From Epiperipatus broadwayi (lineage: Eukaryota > Onychophora > Udeonychophora > Euonychophora > Peripatidae), in assembly GCA_028023455.1 (NCBI GenBank), contig JAQFVV010013073.1, positions 216,497-280,496 of the forward strand: a DNA stretch of 64,000 bases, given 5' to 3'. Position numbers and translations under genes: made by a program. Within the stretch, counting starts at the first letter, position 1; the number at the start of each line of letters is the position of its first letter. The notes below the pieces were generated by a model that saw only the letters and a list, made by a program, of their open reading frames with translations, had not been told where the DNA came from and searched no databases. Shown here in pieces: positions 27,970 through 39,576 of the stretch.

Positions 27970-30050
27970 GAGAGTTAAATATTATTACTACTTGATGAGT
28001 ATATTTTTTCTGGCTGCAGAAAGGAGTTTGCTATTAAGTGAAAGGAGATCCTTTGGTTTCTCTTGGAGGTCTTTAAAAAATCATACAGGGCAAAATCCTA
28101 ATATTCACTTCATGCCTTCTTGTTGTAGCAGCTGTTATTAGTTTACAAACAAGGATGGATGGTTAATCAACAAGTATTAGTCAGTGTGGTAAGTTTATTG
28201 GCTTTTTACTACTAAGTTTAAGACAAAGAAATATTATGATCTTTCTTTGCAGTTACCTGATAGATCTTATATAAAATATCAGTTCAGTTTTTTCAAATAC
28301 AGAATTAATGGGTGTGTAAATAAATAAAAAACTTTTTATAATAGATATTTACATTTATAACAAACAAAAAGGTAAATCATGGCCCTTTTCCAGAAGACTA
28401 TAAAGTCACCAGCCAAATCAAAGGTTGGAGGCCAAATGTGAAGGGGGGTAAGAATCCTCTGATTGCTGACCCAGACTGTCATTCAATAATAACCTTTTAT
28501 TTAGATACTTACAACTGCAGATCACTTTTAAGTGAAGAAAGATTGCAAGATTTGGAAGAAGAATTGTCTCATATTAAATGGGACATTGTTGACTTTTGTG
28601 AAAATTAGAAAAAAAGATGAAGAGACAATTGATTTAGAAAGTTAACATATATGGTACTACAAATGCACAAATATTGGAAGTACAAATGGACTATGATTCA
28701 TTATAAATAAAAAATGGGAGAACAACAGTGTGGAGATTAATGGTGTATTAGAAAAAGTGGCAAGATGAATTATTCAACTAGTAGCAGATAAGAAATGTAG
28801 ATAATTAAGATTTATGCCCCAACAAGTTCTCATAGTGTTGAAGTAGTAGAAGATTTTTATGTGAATGTACAAAAGGCTTTTGATTAGACCAAACAATATT
28901 TTAAAATTATGGGACACTTTAATGCTAGAGTTGGAAAACAATTGAAAGTTAAAAGTGTTATAGGTAAATTTGATTATGGTGATAGACATGAGAGGGGACA
29001 TAGACTTGTGGAGTTTGAAGAAAAATACTTTATAATATGAATTCTTTTTTTTAAAAAAATCTTATATTGAAATAAATATGAAAGCTTCCAAATGAAGAAA
29101 GAGCAGAATTGGACTATATTTTGATTAACAGGAGTTGTATTTTTAAAATAGGCAAAACTCACTAAACGTATTGCCACTCACTGCAAGCTAGAGTAATCAA
29201 TGGATGTCAGAAGGCTTGTGCATAAAATCCCCATCTAGTGCCCACTCATCCAGTATCCCCAGACTAGTGTCTTGCTGTGGCCTTTGACAGTGAGGAGCCT
29301 TGGATCTGAGAGCACTGCACCTAGATCTTAGAATCTAATGCAACCCTCCAGCAGCCACCTTTTATCTCTACCTAACTATAAAACTATGAGTCTCAAATTG
29401 AAAACACCGTAATATTTTTAATCCAAGCTCAGTAGCTTATATAGTCACATAGGTTCAAACTCAGTTCAGTACATATACATGTTGATGTCTTTGGTTCTTT
29501 AATAATTATAGCCACCATTATCCTATTAGGCAGGATTGGTTTTAAGCCAATAAACATCACATGATTACATTACTTATGCTTGCTGAGAGCACTGCACTTA
29601 GATGAGGATTTTATACACAAGCCTTCTGGCATCTATTGATTACTCTAGCTTGCAGTGAGTGGCAATGCATATAGTGAGTTTTAAGAACAGTTATCAGCAA
29701 GCATAAAAAATGGTGATCATGTGAAATTTATGTATTTCAAGATTGTAATGCTCTTAATAAATTCAACACAGGAAGTGATCACCAACTAATGAGCTATAAG
29801 TTACATATTAATGCAAAACTAGCGAAGCAAAAATTATTAAGAAAAATCAATACTCACATTTGATATTTCTAATCTTCAGAAACATTCTAATGAATTTAAA
29901 TCAGAACTTTCAAATCATTTTCAAATATATGATTAATCAATAAGAAAATAACTGATATACTTTTAAAAAACTGCAACAAAAATAAACTAATAAAAAGTGT
30001 TTGAAATAATATTATTTTATAATATTACATCAATTTATATTTTAACAGAA
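27970..30050 (+). mobile_element. RTE-type LINE, copy B, 5' part
   Basis: This is the 5' untranslated region and endonuclease domain of the LINE family seen at 7.1-10.6 kb. Segments from 28010 to 28390 align with the reverse complement of about 10570-10170 (ggctgcag, cagggcaaa, gcagctgttatta, aatcatggcc). Coding pieces include TYNCRSLLSEERLQDLEEEL (about 28510-28570), KIYAPTSSHSVEVVEDFY (about 28806-28860), MGHFNARVGK (about 28911), DYGDRHERGHRLVEF (about 28975-29018) and, beyond an insertion, NKFNTGSDHQLM (about 29757). The SDH motif is typical of apurinic-like endonucleases. Stops make it inactive. The RT half is missing; the PLE cluster interrupts it at 30051, and LINE-like sequence may resume at 39659-39740. 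Confidence 0.85.
29143..29730. mobile_element. Palindromic short element inside LINE B
   Basis: About 588 bases interrupt the LINE endonuclease, flanked by tgtattt (29136-29142 and 29731-29737). The ends form an imperfect inverted repeat of roughly 100 bases: ggcaaaactcactaaac ... ggcttgtgcataaaatcccc on the left and its reverse complement at about 29590-29692 on the right. The middle has no coding frame. Parts match the insertions at 9.19 and 14.10 kb. The family is not recognised. Confidence 0.75.
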
Positions 30051-30184
30051 TAAACTTCTTCTTCTTCTTTTTTCTTTTCAAATGTATTATCAAGTTATTA
30101 TAAAGTCAAAAAACTACGGAGAGACTTTCTTTTCAAAATTTTTTATTGATATACAATATATAACTTCACAAATAAATATAAATA

Positions 30185-30235
30185 TCCGACGTTTCGTCCA
30201 TTTTTTTAAATTAATGATATGGACTTTATCAAGGT
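30185..30235 (-). ncRNA. Hammerhead-like hairpin, inverted PLE unit
   Basis: Reading the minus strand, TTGATAAAG, a stem closing gtccat with atggac, then CGAAACGTCGG. It is the same terminal motif as in the three direct units, with a slightly different loop. It resembles the stem II-GAAA part of a hammerhead ribozyme. Confidence 0.45.
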
Positions 30236-30470
30236 TCTATAAAACAGAGAAAAAATATATACAATAAATAAGAAAACAAGACAATAAAATAAAATAAAAT
30301 AAAATAAATAAAAATAAAATAATAATAATAACAAAATAAAATACCTATAAACCAAAAAATGGAAAATTGTATATCACAACATTTCCTTATATAGTGAGAA
30401 ATTTTTTTTATACCAAAAGGAAAAAAATATCTATACAAAAACAGTCAATTTTTTTGCACAAATATATAAG

Positions 30471-31664
30471 CTATTTTAACATTTTATTTAAAACAGGATT
30501 CAAATGTTCTATATAAATACTCTCTTTGTTAAATCTTTCATAGTAATTACCAATACATTCCAAAGGTCGGATTTCATAGTCTTTATGTCCCGTTTCCAAT
30601 TTATGACAAAAGATAGCAGATTTCTTATCAATTATATGCTGATATAGTCTGGTTTTTAATTTATTTTTGCTTGTTCCAATATAGAATACATTGTTTTTAC
30701 AGTTCAAACATTTAATTAAATACACTGAGTTCATAGCTTCAAGCATATTAAATTCTTTATGATTAACCAAAGATCTTAAAGTTCTCTTTTTTTTGTATAC
30801 AGGTTTTATATTTATACAGTATTTTTTATTAATTTTATTTAACAATTCATTTAATTTCAAAAATACAAATTTAGATAACTTAAAACCAATATAAATATTA
30901 TTATCTATGAAAATTTTATTTTTGTATTTACTGTTACCATTATGTTCTTTTACTGTTTCATTATTTATATTTTTATTCTTATAAACATTCATACAAATAT
31001 TATTTTTAATTTTATTCAAATTTTTTGCAGAAAACAAATAATTTACAATTCTATATGGATACTCATTTATTATACACTCTCTTTTTATATAATTTAATTC
31101 TCTATCCAAACTATATTCATTTGAACATAATTTAAATGCTCTCATTATTCTATTGTTTATGATATTAATTTTGCATTTAAAATCAATATCGGAATTCCAG
31201 TTTGTTAAAATTCCAGTATACATTTTTTTTCTATAAACTTCAGTTTCTATTCTAATTCTATTATTTTTATAAAATTTATAAATCTTTACATCCATATATT
31301 CAATACTATTATTATTTTCTTTATCTAAAGTAAACCCAATATTATCTATTCTATTATTAATAAAATTCCAAAATTTAATTGATTTATTCAAATTACCATT
31401 AAATATCATGAAATAATCATCTACATAACGTACATAAAACATAGGTTTATGACAAACATTAAAAAAAATTTTTTCAAAATTGCACATATAAATATCTGCT
31501 AAAAATCCACTTAAACAATTTCCCATATTTAATCCTTTTATCTGTTTATAGTATTTGTCACCGAATTTAAAAAATAAATCCTTACAACATAACATAAGAA
31601 TGTCATGCAACAAAGGAATATCCATTTTGATATTTTTATTTTTATCTTCAATGTACATCTCCAA
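30471..31664 (-). pseudogene. PLE RT/GIY-YIG protein, 5'-truncated, inverted
   Basis: An uninterrupted 397-codon frame on the minus strand equals the C-terminal part of the full PLE protein. It starts just after the first RT aspartate motif, so the N-terminal region and the KLDIINMYTNI motif are absent. Present are LNMGNCLSGFLADIYM, the RT catalytic YVRYVDDYFMIF, a basic linker, and the GIY-YIG endonuclease: VYLIKCLNC, then YIGTSKNKLKTRLYQH, CHKLETGHK and the KESIYIEHLNPVLNKM tail with the catalytic glutamate. It is the only copy whose 3' half is free of frameshifts, but it cannot make an active enzyme because it is truncated. The start ATG lies inside the original frame and is incidental. 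Confidence 0.9.
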
Positions 31665-31735
31665 AAATTAAGAAGTTTTTATTTGATTTAAAAGAATTTA
31701 AAAATATTTACTTTATTAAACTAGACATAATTAAT

Positions 31736-32969
31736 ATGTACACAAATATAAATTGTGAAAAAGCAATTGATTGTTTTTTGGAGATGTACATTGAAGATAA
31801 AAATAAAAATATCAAAATGGATATTCCTTTGTTGCATGACATTCTTATGTTATGTTGTAAGGATTTATTTTTTAAATTCGGTGACAAATACTATAAACAG
31901 ATAAAAGGATTAAATATGGGAAATTGTTTAAGTGGATTTTTAGCAGATATTTATATGTGCAATTTTGAAAAGAATTTTTTTAATGTTTGTCATAAACCTA
32001 TGTTTTATGTACGTTATGTAGATGATTATTTCATGATATTTAATGGTAATTTGAATAAATCAATTAAATTTTGGAATTTTATTAATAATAGAATAGATAA
32101 TATTAGGTTTACTTTAGATAAAGAAAATAATAATAGTATTGAATATATGGATGTAAAGATTTATAAATTTTATAAAAATAATAGAATTAGAATAGAAACT
32201 GAAGTTTATAGAAAAAAATGTATACTGGAATTTTAACAAACTGGAATTCCGATATTGATTTTAAATGCAAAATTAATATCATAAACAATAGAATAATGAG
32301 AGCATTTAAATTATGTTCAAATGAATATAGTTTGGATAAAGAATTAAATTATATAAAAAGGGAGTGTATAATAAATGAGTATCCATATAGAATTGTAAAT
32401 TATTTGTTTTCTACAAAAAATTTGAATAAAATTAAAAATAATATTTGTATGAATGTTTATAAAAATAAAAATATAAATAATGAAACAGTAAAAGAACATA
32501 ATGGTAACAGTAAATACAAAAATAAAATTTTTATAGATAATAATATTTATATTGGTTTTAAGTTATCTAAATTTGTATTTTTGAAATTAAATGAATTGTT
32601 AAATAAAATTAATAAAAAATACTGTATAAATATAAAACCTGTATACAAAAAAAGAGAACTTTAAGATCTTTGATTAATCATAAAGAATTTAATATGCTTG
32701 AAGCTATGAATTCAGTGTATTTAATTAAATGTTTGAACTGCAAAAACAATGTATTCTATATTGGAACAAGCAAGAATAAATTAAAAACCAGACTATATCA
32801 GCATATAATTGATAAGAAATCTGCTATCTTTTGTCATAAATTGGAAACAGGACATAAAGACTATGAAATCCGACCTTTGGAATGTATTGGTAATTACTTT
32901 GAAAGATTTAACAAAGAGAGTATTTATATAGAACATTTAAATCCTGTTTTAAATAAGATGTTAAAATAG
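31736..32969 (+). pseudogene. PLE protein, direct unit 1, truncated, 2 frameshifts
   Basis: This unit begins inside the RT domain (the shared sequence starts near 31663), so the N-terminal half is missing. Three overlapping open frames (31736-32236, 32218-32664, 32670-32969) together cover the RT core with YVDD and the whole GIY-YIG domain. They are separated by two one-base deletions in A runs: seven A at 32212-32218 and about seven A near 32647-32653, where the other units have eight. It ends at the same stop as the full copies, followed by the 3' region and hairpin. By position it plays the part of the pseudo-LTR upstream of a full unit. Confidence 0.9.
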
Positions 32970-33204
32970 CTTATATATTTGTGCAAAAAAATTGACTGTT
33001 TTTGTATAGATATTTTTTTCCTTTTGGTATAAAAAATTTCTCACTATATAAGGAAATGTTGTGATATACAATTTTTCCATTTTTTGGTTTATAGGTATTT
33101 TATTTTGTTATTATTATTATTTTTATATTTTTTATTTGTTTTATTTTATTTTATTGTCTTGTTTTCTTATTTATTGTATATATTTTTTCTCTGTTTTATA
33201 GAAC

Positions 33205-33252
33205 CTTGATAAAGTCCATATCATTATTTTAAAAAATGGACGAAACGTCGGC
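33205..33252 (+). ncRNA. Hammerhead-like hairpin, PLE unit 1
   Basis: CTTGATAAAG is followed by gtccat...atggac, forming a stem, and then CGAAACGTCGGC. PLE termini are known to carry hammerhead ribozyme motifs. Here the GAAA box and stem II are recognisable, but the usual CTGATGA is TTGATAA, so activity is uncertain. Confidence 0.5.
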
Positions 33253-33530
33253 TATTTATATTTATTTGTGAAGTTATATATTGTATATCAATAAAAAATT
33301 TTGAAAAGAAAGTCTCTCCGTAGTTTTTTGACTTTATAATAACTTGATAATACATTTGAAAAGAAAAAAGAAGAAGAAGAAGTTTATATTGTTATATGGA
33401 TTTATTATAAGTTTTATACAGTTATATGGTTTTATTATTATTATTATACTTTTATTATTTATTATTGTATTTTTTTTAATATATATTTTTTCGTATTTTA
33501 TAGAATTGTATATGAAAAAAATTTTTAAAC

Positions 33531-36123
33531 ATGTATTTTTTGAAATTTGAATATATGAATATGAGAAATTTTATTGGTTATTTGAGAAATAATATTAATG
33601 ATTTATATGTTTTTAGAGATTGTATCAAGTTAATTAATAATTGGATGAAATATAAACTAAAGGTCATAAAATTAAACCTGGATATAAAATTTTTAAAAAA
33701 TTGTATTTTTTATAATGTGGTTCCAAAGTTTTTATGTTTTAGTAAAATTAAAAAGTTGTTTAAACAAAGTGATGTTCATTTTATTGAAAGATTTATTTTA
33801 AAAAGGTTTATAAACGGGTTATATAGGAAAAGAGATTATATTTTAAATAATATTAAATCTATATATAATTCAATGTGTAAATTGATTACATTTGAAGAAG
33901 AAAATTTTATAAAAAAGATTTTTTTATTAAAGGTAAAAAGACTAAAGAATGAAGTAAATAATAGACATAATAAAAAAATAAATAATTTAATATTTTATAA
34001 TAATGATTTTAATAACATTTATAAAAATAAAAAGAATATTGTTTGTAATGATAAATTTGGTAGTGTTTATAATGATTTTTTAGACAATGATTCCTCAGTT
34101 GTCAATTTAACAAATAAAGTTTTTAGTAAAAATGAACTAAATTTATTAAGCAAAGGGTTAAAATATGTACCTTTTGGAAAATATAATATTAATAAACAAA
34201 TTATCGAAATTAAATCAAAAATGATAATGATTAATAATTATATTGATAAAGATATTTTTGGTAAAATAGATAATAAAGAATTATTAAAAAGTGATTTGGT
34301 GTATGGATTTAAAAAATTAGAATGGGATTTTCAAAATAATATAAACAAGGATATGTATAATAGATATGAATGGAAAACCATTGATGATTTAAAAAATAAA
34401 TATAATGATATCGTTTTTTTAAAAGGAGATAAATTTTCAAATGTGGTAATTATGTATATAGAAGATTATAATAAAAAAATGATAAATATGTTAAAAGAAG
34501 ATTGCTATATTGAAGTTAAAAAAGATATGAGTAATTTTTTAAATAAAAAGATAAATAAATTTATTACAATTATGGAAAATAAAGAAATAATTAAAAAAAG
34601 CGAAATGTTTAGATTAAAAAGAATGGACGTTATGTGTGCTGAAATTCAAGGTTTGCCTAAAGTACATAAACCTAATATACCTATGAGACCAATAGTGGAT
34701 TGTTTTAACACTTATTACGTTAATATTTCAAAATGGGTTTATATTAATTTATTTAAAAAATATACTAATTGTTTTGCTGAGAACAAAGTTTATAATTCTG
34801 TTGTGTTTATTGAAAAAATTAAGAAGTTTTTATTTGATTTAAAAGAATTTAAAAATATTTACTTTATTAAACTAGACATAATTAATATGTACACAAATAT
34901 AAATTGTGAAAAAGCAATTGATTGTTTTTTGGAGATGTACATTGAAGATAAAAATAAAAATATCAAAATGGATATTCCTTTGTTGCATGACATTCTTATG
35001 TTATGTTGTAAGGATTTTTTTTTTTAAATTCGGTGACAAATACTATAAACAGATAAAAGGATTAAATATGGGAAATTGTTTAAGTGGATTTTTAGCAGAT
35101 ATTTATATGTGCAATTTTGAAAAGAATTTTTTTAATGTTTGTCATAAACCTATGTTTTATGTACGTTATGTAGATGATTATTTCATGATATTTAATGGTA
35201 ATTTGAATAAATCAATTAAATTTTGGAATTTTATTAATAATAGAATAGATAATATTAGGTTTACTTTAGATAAAGAAAATAATAATAGTATTGAATATAT
35301 GGATGTAAAGATTTATAAATTTTATAAAAATAATAGAATTAGAATAGAAACTGAAGTTTATAGAAAAAAAATGTATACTGGAATTTTAACAAACTGGAAT
35401 TCCGATATTGATTTTAAATGCAAAATTAATATCATAAACAATAGAATAATGAGAGCATTTAAATTATGTTCAAATGAATATAGTTTGGATAGAGAATTAA
35501 ATTATATAAAAAGAGAGTGTATAATAAATGAGTATCCATATGGAATTGTAAATTATTTGTTTTCTACAAAAAATTTGAATAAAATTAAAAATAATATTTG
35601 TATGAATGTTTATAAGAATAAAAATATAAATAATGAAACAGTAAAAGAACATAATGGTAACAGTAAATACAAAAATAAAATTTTTATAGATAATAATATT
35701 TATATTGGTTTTAAGTTATCTAAATTTGTATTTTTGAAATTAAATGAATTGTTAAATAAAATTAATAAAAAATACTGTATAAATATAAAACCTGTATACA
35801 AAAAAAAGAGAACTTTAAGATCTTTGATTAATCATAAAGAATTTAATATGCTTGAAGCTATGAATTCAGTGTATTTAATTAAATGTTTGAACTGCAAAAA
35901 CAATGTATTCTATATTGGAACAAGCAAAAATAAATTAAAAACCAGACTATATCAGCATATAATTGATAAGAAATCTGCTATCTTTTGTCATAAATTGGAA
36001 ACAGGACATAAAGACTATGAAATCCGACCTTTGGAATGTATTGGTAATTACTATGAAAGATTTAACAAAGAGAGTATTTATATAGAACATTTAAATCCTG
36101 TTTTAAATAAAATGTTAAAATAG
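33531..36123 (+). pseudogene. PLE RT/GIY-YIG protein, unit 2, 1 frameshift
   Basis: This is the full-length PLE coding region (about 864 codons) broken once. Frame one runs 33531-35027 and holds the N-terminal region, GLPKVHK and RPIVDCFNTYY (the start of the RT domain) and KLDIINMYTNI with the first catalytic aspartate. An 11-T run at about 35016-35026, where unit 3 has tttatttttt (10 bases), shifts the frame. The second frame, to 36123, holds the YVDD box and the GIY-YIG endonuclease with its CLNC pair between the two halves of the motif. The start ATG is the first in this frame and is conserved in unit 3. The shift could be natural or a homopolymer assembly error. Confidence 0.92.
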
Positions 36124-36354
36124 CTTATATATTTGTGCAAAAAAATTGACTGTTTTTGTATAGATATTTTTTCCTTTTGGTATAAAAAATTTCTCACTAT
36201 ATAAGGAAATGTTGTGATATACAATTTTCCATTTTTTGGTTTATAGGTATTTTATTTTGTTATTATTATTATTTTTATTTTTTTTATTTTATTTTATTTT
36301 ATTTTATTGTCTTGTTTTCTTATTTATTGTATATTTTTTCTCTGTTTTATAGAA

Positions 36355-36404
36355 CCTTGATAAAGTCCATATCATTATTTTTAAAAAATGGACGAAACGT
36401 CGGC
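36355..36404 (+). ncRNA. Hammerhead-like hairpin, PLE unit 2
   Basis: This has the same structure as in unit 1: CCTTGATAAAG, a gtccat/atggac stem with an A/T loop, then CGAAACGTCGGC. The loop is one base longer than in unit 1, and the stem and GAAA box are unchanged. Confidence 0.5.
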
Positions 36405-36697
36405 TATTTATATTTATTTGTGAAGTTATATATTGTATATCAATAAAAAATTTTGAAAAGAAAGTCTCTCCGTAGTTTTTTGACTTTATAATAACTTGAT
36501 AATACATTTGAAAAGAAAAAAGAAGAAGAAGAAGTTTATATTGTTATATGGATTTATTATAAGTTTTATACAGTTATATGGTTTTATTATTATTATTATA
36601 CTTTTATTATTTATTATTGTATTTTTTTTAATATATATTTTTTTTAATATATTTTTTCGTATTTTATAGAATCGTATATGAAAAAATTTTTTTAAAC

Positions 36698-39290
36698 ATG
36701 TATTTTTTGAAATTTGAATATATGAATATGAGAAGTTTTATTGGTTATTTGAGAAATAATATTAATGATTTATATGTTTTTAGAGATTGTATCAAGTTAA
36801 TTAATAATTGGATGAAATATAAACTAAAGGTCATAAAATTAAACCTGGATATAAAATTTTTAAAAAATTGTATTTTTTATAATGTGGTTCCAAAGTTTTT
36901 ATGTTTTAGTAAAATTAAAAAGATGTTTAAACAAAGTGATGTTCATTTTATTGAAAGATTTATTTTAAAAAGGTTTATAAACGGGTTATATAGGAAAAGA
37001 GATTATATTTTAAATAATATTAAATCTATATATAATTCAATGTGTAAATTGATTACATTTGAAGAAGAAAATTTTATAAAAAAGATTTTTTTATTAAAGG
37101 TAAAAAGACTAAAGAATGAAGTAAATAATAGACATAATAAAAAAATAAATAATTTAATATTTTATAATAATGATTTTAATAACATTTATAAAAATAAAAA
37201 GAATATTGTTTGTAATGATAAATTTGGTAGTGTTTATAATGATTTTTTAGACAATGATTCCTCAGTTGTCAATTTAACAAATAAAGTTTTTAGTAAAAAT
37301 GAACTAAATTTATTAAGCAAAGGGTTAAAATATGTACCTTTTGGAAAATATAATATTAATAAACAAATTATCGAAATTAAATCAAAAATGATAATGATTA
37401 ATAATTATATTGATAAAGATATTTTTGGTAAAATAGATAATAAAGAATTATTAAAAAGTGATTTGGTGTATGGATTTAAAAAATTAGAATGGGATTTTCA
37501 AAATAATATAAACAAGGATATGTATAATAGATATGAATGGAAAACCATTGATGATTTAAAAAATAAATATAATGATATCGTTTTTTTAAAAGGAGATAAA
37601 TTTTCAAATGTGGTAATTATGTATATAGAAGATTATAATAAAAAAATGATAAATATGTTAAAAGAAGATTGCTATATTGAAGTTAAAAAAGATATGAGTA
37701 ATTTTTTAAATAAAAAGATCAATAAATTTATTACAATTATGGAAAATAAAGAAATAATTAAAAAAAGCGAAATGTTTAGATTAAAAAGAATGGACGTTAT
37801 GTGTGCTGAAATTCAAGGTTTGCCTAAAGTACATAAACCTAATATACCTATGAGACCAATAGTGGATTGTTTTAACACTTATTACGTTAATATTTCAAAA
37901 TGGGTTTATATTAATTTATTTAAAAAATATACTAATTGTTTTGCTGAGAACAAAGTTTATAATTCTGTTGTGTTTATTGAAAAAATTAAGAAGTTTTTAT
38001 TTGATTTAAAAGAATTTAAAAATATTTACTTTATTAAACTAGACATAATTAATATGTACACAAATATAAATTGTGAAAAAGCAATTGATTGTTTTTTGGA
38101 GATGTACATTGAAGATAAAAATAAAAATATCAAAATGGATATTCCTTTGTTGCATGACATTCTTATGTTATGTTGTAAGGATTTATTTTTTAAATTCGGT
38201 GACAAATACTATAAACAGATAAAAGGATTAAATATGGGAAATTGTTTAAGTGGATTTTTAGCAGATATTTATATGTGCAATTTTGAAAAGAATTTTTTTA
38301 ATGTTTGTCATAAACCTATGTTTTATGTACGTTATGGTAGACGATTATTTCATGATATTTAATGGTAATTTGAATAAATCAATTAAATTTTGGAATTTTA
38401 TTAATAATAGAATAGATAATGTTAGGTTTACTTTAGATAAAGAAAATAATAATAGTATTGAATATATGGATGTAAAGATTTATAAATTTTATAAAAATAA
38501 TAAAATTAGAATAGAAACTGAAGTTTATAGAAAAAAAATGTATACTGGAATTTTAACAAACTGGAATTCCGATATTGATTTTAAATGCAAAATTAATATC
38601 ATAAACAATAGAATAATGAGAGCATTTAAATTATGTTCAAATGAATATAGTTTGGATAGAGAATTAAATTATATAAAAAGAGAGTGTATAATAAATGAGT
38701 ATCCATATAGAATTGTAAATTATTTGTTTTCTACAAAAAATTTGAATAAAATTAAAAATAATATTTGTATGAATGTTTATAAGAATAAAAATATAAATAA
38801 TGAAACAGTAAAAGAACATAATGGTAACAGTAAATACAAAAATAAAATTTTTATAGATAATAATATTTATATTGGTTTTAAGTTATCTAAATTTGTATTT
38901 TTGAAATTAAATGAATTGTTAAATAAAATTAATAAAAAATACTGTATAAATATAAAACCTGTATACAAAAAAAAGAGAACTTTAAGATCTTTGATTAATC
39001 ATAAAGAATTTAATATGCTTGAAGCTATGAATTCAGTGTATTTAATTAAATGTTTGAACTGCAAAAACAATGTATTCTATATTGGAACAAGCAAAAATAA
39101 ATTAAAAACCAGACTATATCAGCATATAATTGATAAGAAATCTGCTATCTTTTGTCATAAATTGGAAACAGGACATAAAGACTATGAAATCCGACCTTTG
39201 GAATGTATTGGTAATTACTATGAAAGATTTAACAAAGAGAGTATTTATATAGAACATTTAAATCCTGTTTTAAATAAAATGTTAAAATAG
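36698..39290 (+). pseudogene. PLE RT/GIY-YIG protein, unit 3, frameshift at YVDD
   Basis: This PLE coding region is complete but for one inserted base. Frame one (36698-38362) gives residues 1-545 in register: GLPKVHK at residue 374, KLDIINMYTNI from residue 447 (catalytic aspartate 449) and MGNCLSGFLADIYM. At 38333-38345 the other units read tatgtagatgat (YVDD); here tatggtagacgat adds a G and destroys the RT catalytic motif. The second frame, to 39290, supplies the rest of RT, the basic linker and the GIY-YIG domain (VYLI at 39036, YIG at 39078-39086, the C-x2-C pair between them, TGH and the KES glutamate region). The long poly-T of unit 2 is absent here. The enzyme would reverse transcribe element RNA at an endonuclease nick. 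Confidence 0.93.
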
Positions 39291-39527
39291 CTTATATATT
39301 TGTGCAAAAAAATTGACTGTTTTTGTATAGATATTTTTTTCCTTTTGGTATAAAAAATTTCTCACTATATAAGGAAATGTTGTGATATACAATTTTTCCA
39401 TTTTTTGGTTTATAGGTATTTTATTTTGTTATTATTATTATTTTTATTTTTATTTGATTTTATTTTATTTTATTTTATTGTCTTGTTTTCTTATTTATTG
39501 TATATATTTTTTCTCTGTTTTATAGAA

Positions 39528-39576
39528 CCTTGATAAAGTCCATATCATTATTTTAAAAAATGGACGAAACGTCGGC
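39528..39576 (+). ncRNA. Hammerhead-like hairpin, PLE unit 3
   Basis: CCTTGATAAAG, a gtccat/atggac stem, then CGAAACGTCGGC lie about 85 bases before the element's right end. The motif is conserved in all four units. Confidence 0.5.

Larger units (their letters stand above)
30051..33386. repeat. 1.6-kb inverted repeat, ~105-bp spacer
   Basis: The inverted PLE unit (30051-31667) and the first direct unit (31773-33386) are reverse complements over about 1.6 kb with very few mismatches. The spacer (about 31668-31772) is the extra 5' stretch of the direct unit. The extreme ends of both arms contain the (GAA)n-rich stretch ending gaagttta. Confidence 0.92.
33337..36488 (+). mobile_element. PLE direct unit 2, full length
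   Basis: This is a complete unit of about 3.15 kb: a 5' untranslated stretch (33337-33530) beginning with the ~50-base taataacttg...gaagttta segment, the single ORF (33531-36123, frameshifted), and a 3' region of about 365 bases with the T-rich tract and hammerhead-like hairpin. It is followed directly by unit 3. Confidence 0.9.

Noticed and set aside
33344-33550. 68-codon frame upstream of the PLE unit 2 ORF
   Set aside because: It is the T-rich leader read in another frame, hydrophobic by composition. The equivalent in unit 3 is disrupted by an indel, so it is not conserved as a protein.
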